The notes beneath the pieces are model-generated. The model saw nothing but the letters and a program-made list of their open reading frames with translations, was not told where the DNA came from and ran no database searches. A DNA stretch of 64,000 nt, from assembly GCA_001939145.1 (NCBI GenBank), contig LSRX01000073.1, positions 973,970-1,037,969 of the forward strand, in the 5' to 3' direction. The stretch's first letter is position 1. Every line of letters starts with the position of its first letter. The position numbers were made by a program, and so were the translations under genes. Below are positions 41,681-53,565 of this stretch, piece by piece. This stretch comes from Symbiodinium microadriaticum (Eukaryota; Sar; Dinophyceae; Suessiales; Symbiodiniaceae).

Positions 41681-41989
41681 GCACTGCTCATAGCACAGCT
41701 GGTTTACATATCTGCAAACCGGTGCAAGCATCTTCACGAGTGCACCTTTCTGCCCAGGTCTGAGGGCTCGTCCGCCTGCAAACCCTGCTCTTTGTTGATC
41801 TTGTGCCAGTCCTGCTGGTCGTACCCTGGCGTATCGGCCATGTCAGAAGCTCGATGCAGGTGCTCCGGGAACGGGCAAAATCCGGAGAGGCATCGCAACA
41901 GGCGGGCAATGCAAGACTCACTCTGAATTCATCAAGCAGTGCATCAACGCAAGCTTTCTAGGCTGTCGACCCACCTTCTTGCCAGAGGG

Positions 41990-42290
41990 GCAATCCAGGC
42001 TCGTACGGCAAACCGTAGTCAATGCAGTACAAGACCAAGTCCTCAGACATGCTGCGAAGTGATCCCCATGTTTGCATGCGCCGACCTGAAGCAATGAAGA
42101 TAACTGGGATAAAAACCGTTCGCCCACTCATCTTCTCGTAGATGACATTGAAGTTTTCTGTCACCTGGAGTCTGCGGCGAACAGGCAAACCTCTGGCACA
42201 CTTAATTTGGCCGAAAGCTGTCTGCGCCTGATTGTCTTGGATCTTAGTGTTGGCGAAGTTCTGCACGACGATCGTGCGGGAGCACTCCCT
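41990..42290 (-). CDS. Two likely exons, unrecognised
   Basis: 42128 to about 42290 encodes RTIVVQNFANTKIQDNQAQT, FGQIKCARGLPVRRRLQ and VTENFNVIYEKM, then a donor A followed by GTGGGC. After a 42-base intron ending CTTCAG, 41990-42085 continues in phase with RRMQTWGSLRSMSEDLVLYC and IDYGLPYEPGLPLWQ. The junction codon closes. Such a short intron is notable. No domain recognised. Confidence 0.45.
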
Positions 42291-42899
42291 GCCGGGAGGG
42301 TTCTCGGGGCAACCTCTCGTCCTGACTATTTCTGCTTCCCTGGAACGAACGCAGAGCTTGTTTTTGAATTCTCAGTGGCAGTGTGCCGCTCTTTCTCGCG
42401 ACAGCTTCGCTTGCCATTGAATGGAACGAACTGGACTCAGGCAATGCCAATCCGGCCGTGATTGGGTCCTACTTGCTATTCCGCATCCCTTCAGACAATC
42501 ATGCCTGCGGGCCTCATGGCAGCAGCCAGATGAGGGAAACCGCCGTTGTTCGGATGGTCCTGTGGTTGCACGCGGCCATGTGGTATTGCAATCGGCTTAC
42601 GGCTCCTATTTCATTTTTCGTTATTTAGACTAAGCTGTTGAAGCTGGTAAAGCGTTTACAGCCATTGCCTCCCGTTTCGCTGTCCCAGCTCCCAGTGTCT
42701 ATATTGGCACGTTAACAATATGCTGCAGGGGCATAGCCATTGCCGAGGGCCTTAAGCAAAGGCGTTGCGGCATCTTTGAACAGTAAAGTCGTTTAACCAA
42801 GACGAGGCACCTTCGCTGTGGGGTGGGGGCGACTTTGTGCCAACGGTAGTAGCAGTCGCCGTAGTAGTAGAAGCAGCAGCAGGCACCGCTGAAAGTGAA

Positions 42900-43290
42900 A
42901 AGTTACTGTGCGCACCCCACCGTATGCTGTTTGCTAAGCTCTGCAAGTGTCGCTACCTCATCAACCGACTTGCACAAGCACTGTGCAATCGACTTGTGGC
43001 TCCTTTCCGATGACCAGGATGACTGCGTTGTCTGGCCTCAGTGTCGCATCACAGCAAGGATTCTACGAATCGGAAGACAGCCAGTGTCAAACCCAAAACG
43101 AAGCTTGGCACGAGGCTTGATGAATGAAAGAGCAATCTTGGTTGTGAGGCGATTGCCACGACTGAGACCTGCAGTCTCAAGTGCTTCAGCACCTTTGGGC
43201 ACTCCGCTGAACCTGGGGCCGTGACCGGGAACATCCACCAAACGCATGGGGCAATCTATGTCCTTGTGAAAAAGCTGGACCTTGCTGCAT
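42900..43290 (-). CDS. Exon-like ORFs, unrecognised
   Basis: 43080-43290 encodes KVQLFHKDIDCPMRLVDVPG followed by a Lys/Arg-rich stretch; 42905-42990 encodes KSIAQCLCKSVDEVATLAEL. The DVPG stretch is reminiscent of a GTPase G3 motif, but neighbouring G motifs are absent, so no assignment is made. Confidence 0.3.
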
Positions 43291-43734
43291 TGCGCTGGCA
43301 AGGCTTTTCGTATCTCTCAGCGCTCAGTTGCGAGATGTTGTCGCTAAGTTCCACTCATACACGGGTGTCTCGTCAAAAGCATCATCGGGTCTGATCATGG
43401 GGGGCATCTGCCCACGAAAGAGCTCCTCAGCTCAGGCAGCGACAGAACAACTCTCTCGATGCAAAAGAAGCAAGAGGAAACAGCTTCAGGTACGGGCGCG
43501 ATCAGGGTTCAAGCAGTCAAACCTGGTGGCTGGTGGCTTGGTTGCACTTTTGACGAGTTCTCCGGGACCAAACCAGGTCGGGCCGGCCATTCTGGATGAG
43601 CTCGCGGGTCATTCACATTTCGAACCAAGTTCGCCACCTTGCAGCTCTGCTCTAACACTGCCACCGCCCTCCCTACAAATCGCTTTTTCATTTTTCAACA
43701 TTTAGCAACTCCACACCTGCGCGGCTCTTCACGT

Positions 43735-44460
43735 CTATTGCATTCCATGCCCCGAGGCCACCACATCTGCCAAGGACGTGAAATCCTCCTCTCTAGTAAA
43801 GTCGTTCTTCTGAAACTTCGTTCGGAATAGCACCTGCAGGCCGGAGTGTTCCAGGATTCTTGAGTGGACTAACTGCCAAGCCTTCTCCCGCTCAGGGTCT
43901 GGGGTCAGCGTCATGACGCATGGCCTAGGGCGTTTGTGGTAGCCGAAACATGAGCGCTGGCAACAACATCCCAAAGGTTCGTACCGGCGAGTGCCAATGC
44001 CCTGAGCGACGAAGTTAAAAGGGTAGCCCAGCCTTGGACAAAATCAATCGTGGACAGGTAACTGCGGGTGGTCCAAGAACACGTCTGCTATGGCATGCTG
44101 CAGCCTTGATGCAAAAAGTTGATTGTGGTCGACTTTCCTGACGAAGTGTCTCCCACCACTACCTTGGATTCGAATGGCGCTGCAGAATGTGCAGCGCAAG
44201 TCTGTGTGCATCAGCTTTACAAACAGATCATAAGTGAGCCAAAGGACAATCTGCTGACCTTGGTTCTCTAAAATGTCCAAGAGCTTGTTGCGGTCCTCAA
44301 CTCGTCAGAATTTGCAGCACTTTGATGCAGAAGCAAAGCTGAGAACTAGAGTAACTAGAGGGTACCTGGAGCTTCGACAGCTGCTCTGGATCCAAATTCG
44401 CCTTGACGCCATCCCACCTCGGAGTGTTCAAGACAAGAAGCCTGCAAATTATCAGCCACT
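43735..44460 (-). CDS. Unrecognised protein, C-terminal exons
   Basis: Exon-like pieces in transcription order: about 44390-44450 (LNTPRWDGVKANLDPEQLSK), 44059-44310 (EDRNKLLDILENQGQQIVLW, then LTYDLFVKLMHTDL and RLQHAIADVFLDHPQL) and 43735-43915 (TLTPDPEREKAWQLVHSRIL, then TKFQKNDFTREEDFTSLADV), ending at a stop after GHGMQ. The sequence is strongly protein-like and coherent in style. I do not recognise the family. Junctions were not all phased. Confidence 0.45.
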
Positions 44461-44479
44461 ACCAGGAAATTGAGCTCCA

Positions 44480-47300
44480 GGCTTTGAATCCTTCGTCCAC
44501 ATGATGTGCTGACTAAAGCAGAGAGCACATGCAGAAGTTAAACCTTTTGAAAGAGCTCCGTGTCCGTGCTGCTTATGCGTACTGAGTCTCCGTAGAGTCA
44601 GCTCCTACTTGCAATACTTCTGGCTGCTTTCCAGTGCATCTCGGGTTTGCATTGCTCAGCCAAATGCTTCCGCAAACCAGGCATCAATCTCACTGCAGCA
44701 GGTTCTCTAACTGTACTGCTGGGCTTCTAGGCAACTGACAGTACCCTCACCACCTGCCCTGATCAAAAGGCTCCAACATGCATGCCAAAAACGAGCACAT
44801 CAAGGTTGCTGCCTTTTTTCTCTTTCTGTTCTGGTCCTGTTGAAACTGCTTGGTCAGGGTGTGTCGCAACGCCCGCAATGCTAAACCCGAGCTACAGGAG
44901 CTTCCCCAAGCCAAGTCCTCGACTCTTACCGGTTACTCTCAAGCATCGTCAGCACTCCACTGTCGCCTGGCCTTTTCTCTTGTCGTTCTTGTGTGCATTC
45001 TCATGTAATCTTTCTTTGCTTTACATGCTTTACTTACCACATTCTGCGACCAATGCTATTGCAGTCTGGTGTGATGGCCTCGTTGACTGCGCTACTAGTG
45101 GCGACATCGTCATCCTCCTCCTCCTTCTTAACTAGTCTTGGTACTACCTTGGTCATTTTTCTGTTTTACGTTTCTACGTGTTCACAAAGATTTGCAACAG
45201 CTATCGATCATGCGTTAGACGACTGTTTCATTCTCGTTGCGCTTGTGAGTTTCCTTCTTCCTCTTGCAGTTGTTGCTGTGGCCATTCCTCCTATTGCTGC
45301 TCTCGTGAACGCGATTCATGTTCGGGTTTTGGCAAATGCTATCCTACTTGCTGTGCCTATCTTATTGTTGCTTTGAGGAATGATGGGGGCAACTCACTCT
45401 GGGAATTGCGATGCTAACACGGCAGCAAGAACTAAATGGTGTGAAGGCTGTGCTGGCAACGCCGGCAGTGGCGGTACAAGGAGCCCCCCAGCGGCAGGCA
45501 GTATGTCGCAGCCGTCGTTCTAATTGCAACAACAGCAGAAGGCGTAACTGGTCGCAGCACTATCTGTAGCATACACGGAGAAATGTTCTCATTCTTATTG
45601 TTATTCGCAGCCCACCAAGCCACAAACCCGGAGACCAAGCAGTCTGCATGAATGCAGCATGCGGCCTGTCCTTTGACATCAGGCTGCTGCGATCTCAGAG
45701 GAGGCAATTTGCGACTGTGCCTTCGACGGATGTATTATTGATTTGTCACCCCTAGCATTCTGATGAATCGCCTGACACGTTGAAGGTTCAGACGAATATG
45801 CCGGCACGTTAACTGGCCACCAGAAGCCGACTCTGTCGGATACTCCTCTCCTAATCTTTCTCCGAACGGTGGAAGAGTCGACTAGTCTGATTCACGTTCC
45901 ATGTTCTTTAACCCCAAATCCTGCCATTTTGGATGCATCCTCTTGGATGCATCCTCTGTCCATCCACTTCGCCTCACTTCGCCCAAAGGTATACGAACAT
46001 CTTCGTCATGCCGGCTCCCACATGCGAAACCCTCATTCAGCACTGCTGTGTAGGGTAGCTGGTTCAGAACAAGTTGCTTCGTCTTCTGGCGCCGCGAAAC
46101 CTACGGACTGGGAATGACGGCTTCTCTCAGGCGCTCTTAAGGCGGCTGGAGTCGTGGACTTTCCCCATCTGGCCGAGATCGCCGGCAGTATGATCTATGA
46201 CTGACCTCAGTAGCCAGAAGTTAAGCGAGTTTAATATTAGCCACCAGCCCAATCCTTACATGAAGTTACGCAAGCCGGGGTGCTTCGCTTCGACACATGC
46301 TGGTTGCACCTCCTAGTCTCTGGAAACAGAGGCGAGGGGGGAACTCAAAGCCAAGGCCAGGGCTATGTAGCGCCAGGTGAGATTTATTCGAGCCTCGATT
46401 TTGGCACACGCAAAGAAATCAGCAATCAGAAGCAACATGGACCTTTTCATCTATGATCAGCCGACATCAACCGTAAACCCAACTCGGAAGCAATATTAGA
46501 GTCACTGGAGAATCTCTGGCTATGCACAAGTGGCCAAGGGGCCGATCTATATCGTGATGTCCTGAGATTGGCCGAGAGCCCGGAGAGGTGCTGCAGGGAA
46601 AATCTCTGATGTCAAAGGGTGGCAGCTGCATCCAAGTGTCTCTTCAGGAGATGCCATGCTCTCCGAATTGGTGGAGTCTGATGACTTCGGACTCTCCACA
46701 GAGTTTCCCTGCGCAGCATTCGGTCATATGATCTGAACCCACTTCGACCCCAACAATTCAAAAGCAGCCCAGTCTTCTCCTTGGCCACTTGATGTGAGAA
46801 GTGCCTCCGAAGAACCCGAGACTTCCCGTCATGAGATTTGGCATCCTGAGACCTCTCTCACTACACCTCAGACGAAGGTCCGCTGAGATACCAGCTTTTG
46901 GAAAAGCCCCTCCATGGTGCACAGATCTCCTTTTGAGGGCTTTTCACTGAGCAATGAATGCACCAACAAAACAAAATCTGCTGGCAGCCTGAGTTCAGGG
47001 TAACACTATTGAGCGTGTCATAGAAGACGCTGGGCTTTCCAGAAACGTGGTTCCGGTCCTGCAATGCAGCTAAATGCTAGAATCCCACAGAAACTGCAGG
47101 TTCAAGGATCAAGCGCAATGAGACCACAGGACCCTGCTGTGGGCTCCTTCACAGCTACCTCGAATCTCCGCGAAGCGCCCCAGGAGGCTGAGATGATCCG
47201 ACCTCGCGGAGCCCCGCACGGGCTCCCACACATGCATCGACACACATACCTGCACAGATACATAATTCACAAACATATGTACCTACCAAAGACGAGCATA
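44480..47300. other. Gene-poor interval
   Basis: No convincing coding sequence. A plus-strand hydrophobic ORF at 44993-45376 is pyrimidine-rich sequence. A 15-base direct repeat, TTGGATGCATCCTCT, lies near 45930-45960. 46.1-47.0 kb has only very short ORFs. Confidence 0.4.
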
Positions 47301-47315
47301 CATATGCACACGCAA

Positions 47316-47420
47316 ATGCATACACATACATACATACATACATACATACATACATACATACATACGTACATACATACATACATGAGTATATAAAAAATAT
47401 ATGTATATACACATACATCA
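47316..47420. repeat. ATAC tetranucleotide microsatellite
   Basis: About fourteen CATA units at 47320-47382, then TATA sequence. Confidence 0.95.
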
Positions 47421-47609
47421 TACATACACACAGACCTTACTTACCTGCGCATTTGTTTACAATGCAATACTTTACATTCCACTACATTACATTGATACAT
47501 GCATACATACATATGGTCTCGTGTCGCGTGTCGGTACCCCTGAGTGCTGTGACTTTTGAATCTATGCAACTTCGTGGCGTGTCCAAAGGGGCGACACTCA
47601 CCTGGATGG

Positions 47610-47645
47610 GTCCAGCAGCAGCAGCAGCGGCAGCAGCAGCAGAGG
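47610..47645. repeat. CAG repeat inside a possible minus-strand exon
   Basis: A CAG/CGG run. On the minus strand it reads as poly-Ala within LPGAEISADLLDCEVGSASA, which looks like a real exon (about 47600-47700). Confidence 0.5.
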
Positions 47646-47974
47646 CACTGCCAACTTCGCAGTCAAGCAAGTCTGCGCTGATCTCAGCTCCTGGCAGTCT
47701 GCCTGACAACCGCGGAAGAGACCCTGGGCAAGCAAAGCTCCTGCTGAGCTAGACTATCCTGCGAGCCACCCTGGAACAGCCCTAATTATCTTTCCAGCGC
47801 TGCCATCCTTGCCTCGTCATCGGAGTGCCAGCCCACGTTTTGCGACTGTCACGGCGAGCAAATGGTAGTGATAGTAGCAGGTTAAACTCACACACACACA
47901 CACATATATTTGGAGAAACGGTGCCATGTCGCACCCAGCCATGCAATGGTAGAATGCATGCACATGCCTCGTCC

Positions 47975-49840
47975 TCATAGAGGTTCATGTTTACACCTGC
48001 AGTTGAGGCTTGTGAGTCTCGCGCAGCGCGAAGCAACATGAGAGGCCGCCACTGTTCGGCCACTCGTCCTCTCTGAGCCCACAGAGCTCTCCGAGGACCC
48101 TGGCCTGCATGCACAGTTCAACAGAGCTTCGGCCTGTGCAGCAGACGGGAGAACCACCTCAACATCAGCAAGCCAACGCGGCTTGTCTCGTGGCAGTACC
48201 TCGGCATGGGGTTTCAAGTCTGGGCAAGGCGACATCCACTACTGATATTATCAGAATTTACCGCTGCATGACTGAACATCCCAGAGCTGTGGACACTGAG
48301 ATCGACGCAGCGGTGTCGCCGTAGACATAGCGGCAACAGCATCCTGGAGACACATACCTTCAGGACTGCCAAGGGCGAGTTTCAACATAAACTCTCATCC
48401 TGACAGAGCACACAGACAGATAGTCCCCTTGTCGGCTTGCTAAGGGATGTCCAAAGCATAGCAATCCACGAGTTCTGGTGCTCAAAGGGCCGAGCCATGC
48501 AGTGCTTCTCGTGACGGCGCCTGTTTTGCTTGTCCTCGGCGCTCGGATGCCGAGGAGACGGGCTTTAGAGTTTCGGCAGCAGCAACGGAAATCGAAGTAT
48601 GAACAATTCAGCAACGGCAGTCCCCCTCGTCATCTTCATCGAAGCGATCGCCCACCTTCTGGTCATCATCAACGCGAGCATCGCACCGCTATCATCACCG
48701 AAAATACCCTCCGCCTCCTCCTCCACCATGTCATTCTCACCATCACGGTAAACACGCAGGGCGGTAGCCCCAGCAACAGCATGATGACTGTCATATGAGG
48801 AGCGTTCTGGACATGCATGCTGTACATCAATACACTACTGCCGATAGGGTCGTAGTCGTCATCATCAGCATCCGTCCTGCTCGGAGCAGCATGAGATGGA
48901 ATGAGGTTGCGTGGCTAGAAGGGTGTCAAGAGATGTGGTGTCTCATCCCGTTCAAAGCTTCACGCCGGTAAGGTCAAGGCAGTGTCTGCCAGTGTCCAGA
49001 TGACAGCAGCAGGTCGAATTCCTGAAGAAGTAACTTGCGCATGACTCGCTGGAAACTCTAGCATGCACGAAGAAGATGCACATTCAAGAAGAAGCTAGCG
49101 GGCGATAGTCCATGCAGTTTTCACCTGCCTGTCGCAGCACATCTTCAGGCGCACTCCTGGGAAGTTTCAACGACTGCCACCAAGCTAACGGGCTGCCTCT
49201 CAGCTTCTCCGGAAACATTGCAAGGGATACAGTACAGCAACCAGGTTTCGTCCGCTTCACGAAGCAGAAGGATCGGCGATCCACATCCTCCACCACGGCC
49301 TCAATGCTTGCCGCTCTGTGACGGGCCTTTCGACTGCTTGAATCGCCTGCCATCCTGCTGTGAAGTCCCGGAGCAATTTCAGTGGCCTCAACAGCTGCAT
49401 GCATCACATCTCGTCTGTGGACTCTCTCGCAGATCCGTAATCTGGCCGAGCTAGGAGGGTACATGAGGGTACTTCCCCCGGTCCTTTAGTTCTTGAGGCC
49501 TTTCTGGGGCCGCACAAACCTCAAACAGCCTCACAATACATCAAGGGCTGCCGTCGCTTTGCGCAGATGCCTCTCTAATGCAACCGCCTCTGCCTGAATC
49601 CTGAGCTTGACCGTATCTGATCGGAGTTGTGGATACTCAGATTGCGGCCTAAACTCCAGGGTATCTTCCCCAGCCGGGACAGGGACAGTAGTTGCATGCA
49701 CCTTTCAACAAGTGCACATGCAGTCGCTTGGTCTTCTGTGCCTGTGCGCTGAGCACCTTTGGCTTAGGTGGTGGTGATGTGCGGCAAACTGCCTGCAGTT
49801 TGCAGCTTAAGCTTTCAGTTTCAAGCTCTTGCATGACAAA
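47975..49840 (-). other. Tract with exon-like minus-strand ORFs
   Basis: Protein-like minus-strand stretches at 48080-48220 (PHAEVLPRDKPRWLADVEVV), 49095-49200 (SLKLPRSAPEDVLRQAGENC) and 49690-49834 (MQELETESLSCKLQAVCRTS). No chain of splice sites or domain could be established. Confidence 0.3.
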
Positions 49841-50419
49841 AAATCAATCGCCTCCTTTCCTTGTGGCCACTCCCGCAGCCGAAGCTGCTTGGACCACCGC
49901 AGTGCCGCAATGAGCTGAGCGAGTGCGCTCAAAGTCGTGCCAAGGGTTTAGGGTTTCGAGAAGCCCTCACCTCCGTTGCTGTGGCCCGCAGCTGGTGGAT
50001 TCGCGGGCAGCCTGGAGCCAAGTTCTGTCCGGAAAGGGGTTGGCCGTTGGTCGGTCGACTGCGGCGCAACTCGTCTCACTCTTCTCCGGAGGGGGCTGAG
50101 GCCTAGAAAGCTTTCGATCGCGATCCATCCTCCTTCACTGCTGTGGATCAAGTCCTCGCGAAAGGGGCTTGAAAAGAGGAACAGGAAAGCCTTGCTTCGG
50201 CGCCGGCCTGGAAGAAATTGTCGGTCAACAAATTCTCATCACTGAGGTAATACTCCACCTGCCCAGAATTTCCCACAGGATCTCAAGCTAGACTTGACCT
50301 AGAGAGCCTGGCCTGTAGTCGCAAGGCTTCCATGCGCAAAGCGTCTTCCTGTGATTAGGGGCTCTCCACTGGCGGGGCTCGATTGAATGTCTCCCGCCCA
50401 CTGACAAGAACAAACCTGT

Positions 50420-50610
50420 CTCGATCGCGAGGCAACATGACTGTGAGAAAACCTCAGCCATTGCCCCGACCCCAGCAACCCTTCGCTTGATGTGTTGCAT
50501 TTTTGAGCCCATGCAGATGTGATCAGACTTACGATTCCCCGAGAGCCAGGCTTGCAAGCTGCACCTTTCGTGCAACATCCCATCTGGAAGTAGTGGCACG
50601 GCGGTATCAA
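50420..50610 (-). CDS. CCCH zinc-finger protein, two exons
   Basis: Exon 50552-50610 encodes LIPPCHYFQMGCCTKGAACK and stops two bases into the Lys codon at a GC donor. The next exon starts at 50452 after GCTGAG and continues FSHSHVASRSRQ. Joined, they give C-x7-C-x5-C-x3-H, the CCCH zinc finger of RNA-binding proteins, with the typical FSH ending. The second exon probably ends at a GT donor near 50420. The 5' end is unresolved: the exon frame is open to ATG 50703, while another frame (STTKELAGAFAEALAEIAQR) also looks coding. The gene lies about 350 bases downstream of the SmF gene on the same strand. Confidence 0.6.
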
Positions 50611-50963
50611 CTGGGCAGGTGACGCACTCGCTGCGCAATCTCTGCCAGTGCTTCCGCAAATGCGCCCGCAAGCTCTTTTGTTGTGCTTGCCACAAAACCG
50701 CATGAAACTCCGAGCCTCTCAGACTGGCTGTTGGGCCATGCACGCTCAGCAGTGCTTCTCACGCTTGCTCTGAGAGGTGAGCGCATCATGAATGTCAAGG
50801 CGCAGTGTGCCAGTTATGGCTTCGAAACATGAGATCAATGCTGCGAAAGCCTTGCATGTCTTGCATTCACCATCGACTGCATTCGGACAAACATTTGCGA
50901 GGCAACGTCGAGCCAGCAATCTCTGCCTCGCTTGCCCAGTTATACCAGATTTGGCTACTCTGC

Positions 50964-51880
50964 TCAGTCCATATCTGACTCCTCATCGGCCATTCCCCGA
51001 ATGTACCTCGGCATTCGCTCTGTCAGCTCCCGTGTCGGAAAGAAAACTGCAGCCTGCGGAGCTGCAAGGAACCGTCGGCAACAAGACATGTCCACTCTTC
51101 GTCCAGCGGCAGGACGTTGTTGCAGCGAATGAAGACCTCCCCAAGGTTGCCCCGGAAGCTGCCGTCAACCCACTCCTGCAACACTCAAGCCAAGTTAAGC
51201 ATGTAGGAGTCTGGGCCATGACATTGTGAGCACCCACACGGTGCATACTCAGTTAATCTAGCTTCACCGATGGAGCTGGCAAAAAAGATTGCTTGTCACG
51301 CCTTTGCTGCAGGAACACAAGTGCTTGCTATTTAGTTCCCGACAACACCGCCGCCACAGCAATGCGTCCGGTTCTCATCAACCCGAAACCATGACTGCCG
51401 ACTCCTCTGTGTTGAGCAGCTGGAGGTTCATGTAAGGGTCAATGGATTTCAGGGAGCCTTTGTACTCCATACCTCAAGTCCACTCTCGTCAAAGCCTTTG
51501 CCTGCCAGCCCTACCCTGGCCACTTCAGTCCGTGGCGTGCCCATGGCTTCTGTTAGCAGCTTTCAGCTGACAGGGTTCATAAAATTGGGAGCTTGCTGCA
51601 TAATTTGTGCTGTCGGCACGCGAACTGTCTTCACCAAGTCTAGTTGGACAACATCCCGCTTGGAAACATCGTTTCCGCGCACGTGCAACGTCGGAGGCAT
51701 TGTGGATTGAAGTGCGGTCCAAGGCGCCCCATTTCAGCTTGCAAAGCACTAGCTTGCCTTCGTGCAAAAGCAAACATGTGCTGACGGCGCACTGGTCGCA
51801 GCAAATCTCTGGCAAAGTTCATCCAGGATGCCCGTGAGGTCATTCAGGAAGGGCTTCGGGTTAACTGGCACGGTCGCCAT
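50964..51880 (-). CDS. SNRPF: Small nuclear ribonucleoprotein SmF, copy 1
   Basis: Five exons at 51832-51880, 51728-51757, 51405-51472, 51111-51175 and 50964-51006 give an 84-residue protein, the normal SmF size. Landmarks are MATVPVNPKPFLNDLTG, KLVLCKLKWGMEYKG, SLKSIDPYMNLQL, VDGSFRGNLGEVFIRCNNVL and YIRGMADEESDMD: the full Sm1 and Sm2 motifs. SmF is one of seven proteins forming the ring around U1, U2, U4 and U5 snRNA in the nucleus. Introns begin GC, GC, GA and GC; all end AG before G, and all phases close. A possible trans-splice acceptor, CTCTCTTAG, lies 18 bases before the ATG. A relic spliced-leader sequence lies just upstream of it. Confidence 0.93.
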
Positions 51881-51912
51881 GGTGCCAGACACAGCTACTA
51901 AGAGAGTGGGGT

Positions 51913-51923
51913 CTTGAGCCAAA
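51913..51923 (-). other. Relic spliced-leader sequence, copy 1
   Basis: The minus strand reads TTTGGCTCAAG, an exact match to the last 11 bases of the dinoflagellate spliced leader, 33-43 bases before the SmF ATG and just before a pyrimidine-rich acceptor. Such relics mark genes rebuilt from trans-spliced mRNA. Confidence 0.7.
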
Positions 51924-52291
51924 GCCCAGCGCGAGCAAGTCAGAATGGACCCCATGCTGGCCCAGGCCGCTACTCATCCTCGAACACAGCTGGCGGCTCT
52001 GCTTTTTTTGGTGCTCGCAGCAAAACTGCCTGAAACTCCGAGCCTCTCAGACTGGCTGTTGGGCCATGCACGCTCAGCAGTGCTTCTCACGCTTGCTCTG
52101 AGAGGTGAGCGCATCATGAATGTCAAGGCGCAGTGTGCCAGTTATGGCTTCGAAACATGAGATCGATGCTGCGAAAGCCTTGCATGTCTTGCATTCACCA
52201 TCGACTGCATTCGGACAAACATTTGCGAGGCACCGTCGAGCCAGCAATCTCTGCCTCGCTTGCCCAGTTATACCAGATTTGGCTACTCTGC

Positions 52292-53208
52292 TCAGTCCAT
52301 ATCTGACTCCTCATCGGCCATTCCCCGAATGTACCTCGGCATTCGCTCTGTCAGCTCCCGTGTCGGAAAGAAAACTGCAGCCTGCGGAGCTGCAAGGAAC
52401 CGTCGGCAACAAGACATGTCCACTCTTCGTCCAGCGGCAGGACGTTGTTGCAGCGAATGAAGACCTCCCCAAGGTTGCCCCGGAAGCTGCCGTCAACCCA
52501 CTCCTGCAACACTCAAGCCAAGTTAAGCATGTAGGAGTCTGGGCCATGACATTGTGAGCACCCACACGGTGCATACTCAGTTAATCTAGCTTCACCGATG
52601 GAGCTGGCAAAAAAGATTGCTTGTCACGCCTTTGCTGCAGGAACACAAGTGCTTGCTATTTAGTTCCCGACAACACCGCCGCCACAGCAATGCGTCCGGT
52701 TCTCATCAACCCGAAACCATGACTGCCGACTCCTCTGTGTTGAGCAGCTGGAGGTTCATGTAAGGGTCAATGGATTTCAGGGAGCCTTTGTACTCCATAC
52801 CTCAAGTCCACTCTCGTCAAAGCCTTTGCCTGCCAGCCCTACCCTGGCCACTTCAGTCCGTGGCGTGCCCATGGCTTCTGTTAGCAGCTTTCAGCTGACA
52901 GGGTTCATAAAATTGGGAGCTTGCTGCATAATTTGTGCTGTCGGCACGCGAACTGTCTTCACCAAGTCTAGTTGGACAACATCCCGCTTGGAAACATCGT
53001 TTCCGCGCACGTGCAACGTCGGAGGCATTGTGGATTGAAGTGCGGTCCAAGGCGCCCCATTTCAGCTTGCAAAGCACTAGCTTGCCTTTGTGCAAAAGCA
53101 AACATGTGCTGACGGCGCACTGGTCGCAGCAAATCTCTGGCAAAGTTCATCCAGGATGCCCGTGAGGTCATTCAGGAAGGGCTTCGGGTTAACTGGCACG
53201 GTCGCCAT
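52292..53208 (-). CDS. SNRPF: Small nuclear ribonucleoprotein SmF, copy 2
   Basis: Same five-exon structure shifted by 1328 bases: 53160-53208, 53056-53085, 52733-52800, 52439-52503 and 52292-52334. The coding sequence appears identical to copy 1, so both encode the same 84-residue SmF. One base differs in intron 1 and one next to the 5' acceptor (TTAG then CAG instead of TAG). This copy has the upstream flank shared with no other sequence in the window, so it probably holds the ancestral promoter region. It begins about 360 bases downstream of the racemase gene stop and ends about 410 bases before the ATG of copy 1. Confidence 0.93.
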
Positions 53209-53240
53209 GGTGCCAGACACAGCTGCTAAGAGAGTGGGGT

Positions 53241-53251
53241 CTTGAGCCAAA
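53241..53251 (-). other. Relic spliced-leader sequence, copy 2
   Basis: TTTGGCTCAAG on the minus strand in the same position as for copy 1, so the retroposition event that left it pre-dates the duplication. Confidence 0.7.
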
Positions 53252-53565
53252 GCCAAGCACGAGCAAGTCCCAATGGGCAACCTGTGACAATCAAAACACC
53301 TCAGCATACCTCATCTGCTTTTCTATTCTGGGGCAAAGGCTCCGAGCTTGCTGGCCATCTGCTCTTCTGCGCTTCGAAGGCGGATGGTGGGGCAACTGTC
53401 GCCTGCCGAAAGGGCTAAGGCTAGGGCCCCTCTTGCTGTGTTCGCCAATGGCTTGGTCTCTTCTTTTGATCTATGGAGGCAAGAATAGCAGTCTTTTTTT
53501 ACTCAAAGCTTCGATCGCTCGCTTCGAGCTTCTGCGACCACACCCTCCTGGAAGAGGAAGTCCAC

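Larger units (their letters stand above)
50703..51949. repeat. Direct duplication, unit 1
   Basis: About 1247 bases, nearly identical to 52031-53277 (offset 1328). I found only about five to seven differing bases, none in an exon of the SmF gene it carries. Homology fades but does not stop abruptly just left of 50703. Confidence 0.95.
52031..53277. repeat. Direct duplication, unit 2
   Basis: Partner of 50703-51949; the two units are separated by only 81 bases (51950-52030). The high identity of introns and flanks indicates a recent event or continuing gene conversion. Confidence 0.95.

Noticed and set aside
43080-43290. Possible small GTPase (DVPG motif)
   Set aside because: No P-loop or NKxD motif in phase nearby, so the similarity is too weak.
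44993-45376. Plus-strand 127-codon hydrophobic ORF resembling a membrane protein
   Set aside because: It lies in pyrimidine-rich sequence, against the gene direction, with Leu/Val/Ser bias explained by composition and no family pattern.
50792-51229. Plus-strand 145-codon ORF present in both duplicated units
   Set aside because: It is the antisense shadow of the SmF exons and introns; its conservation is explained by the duplication.
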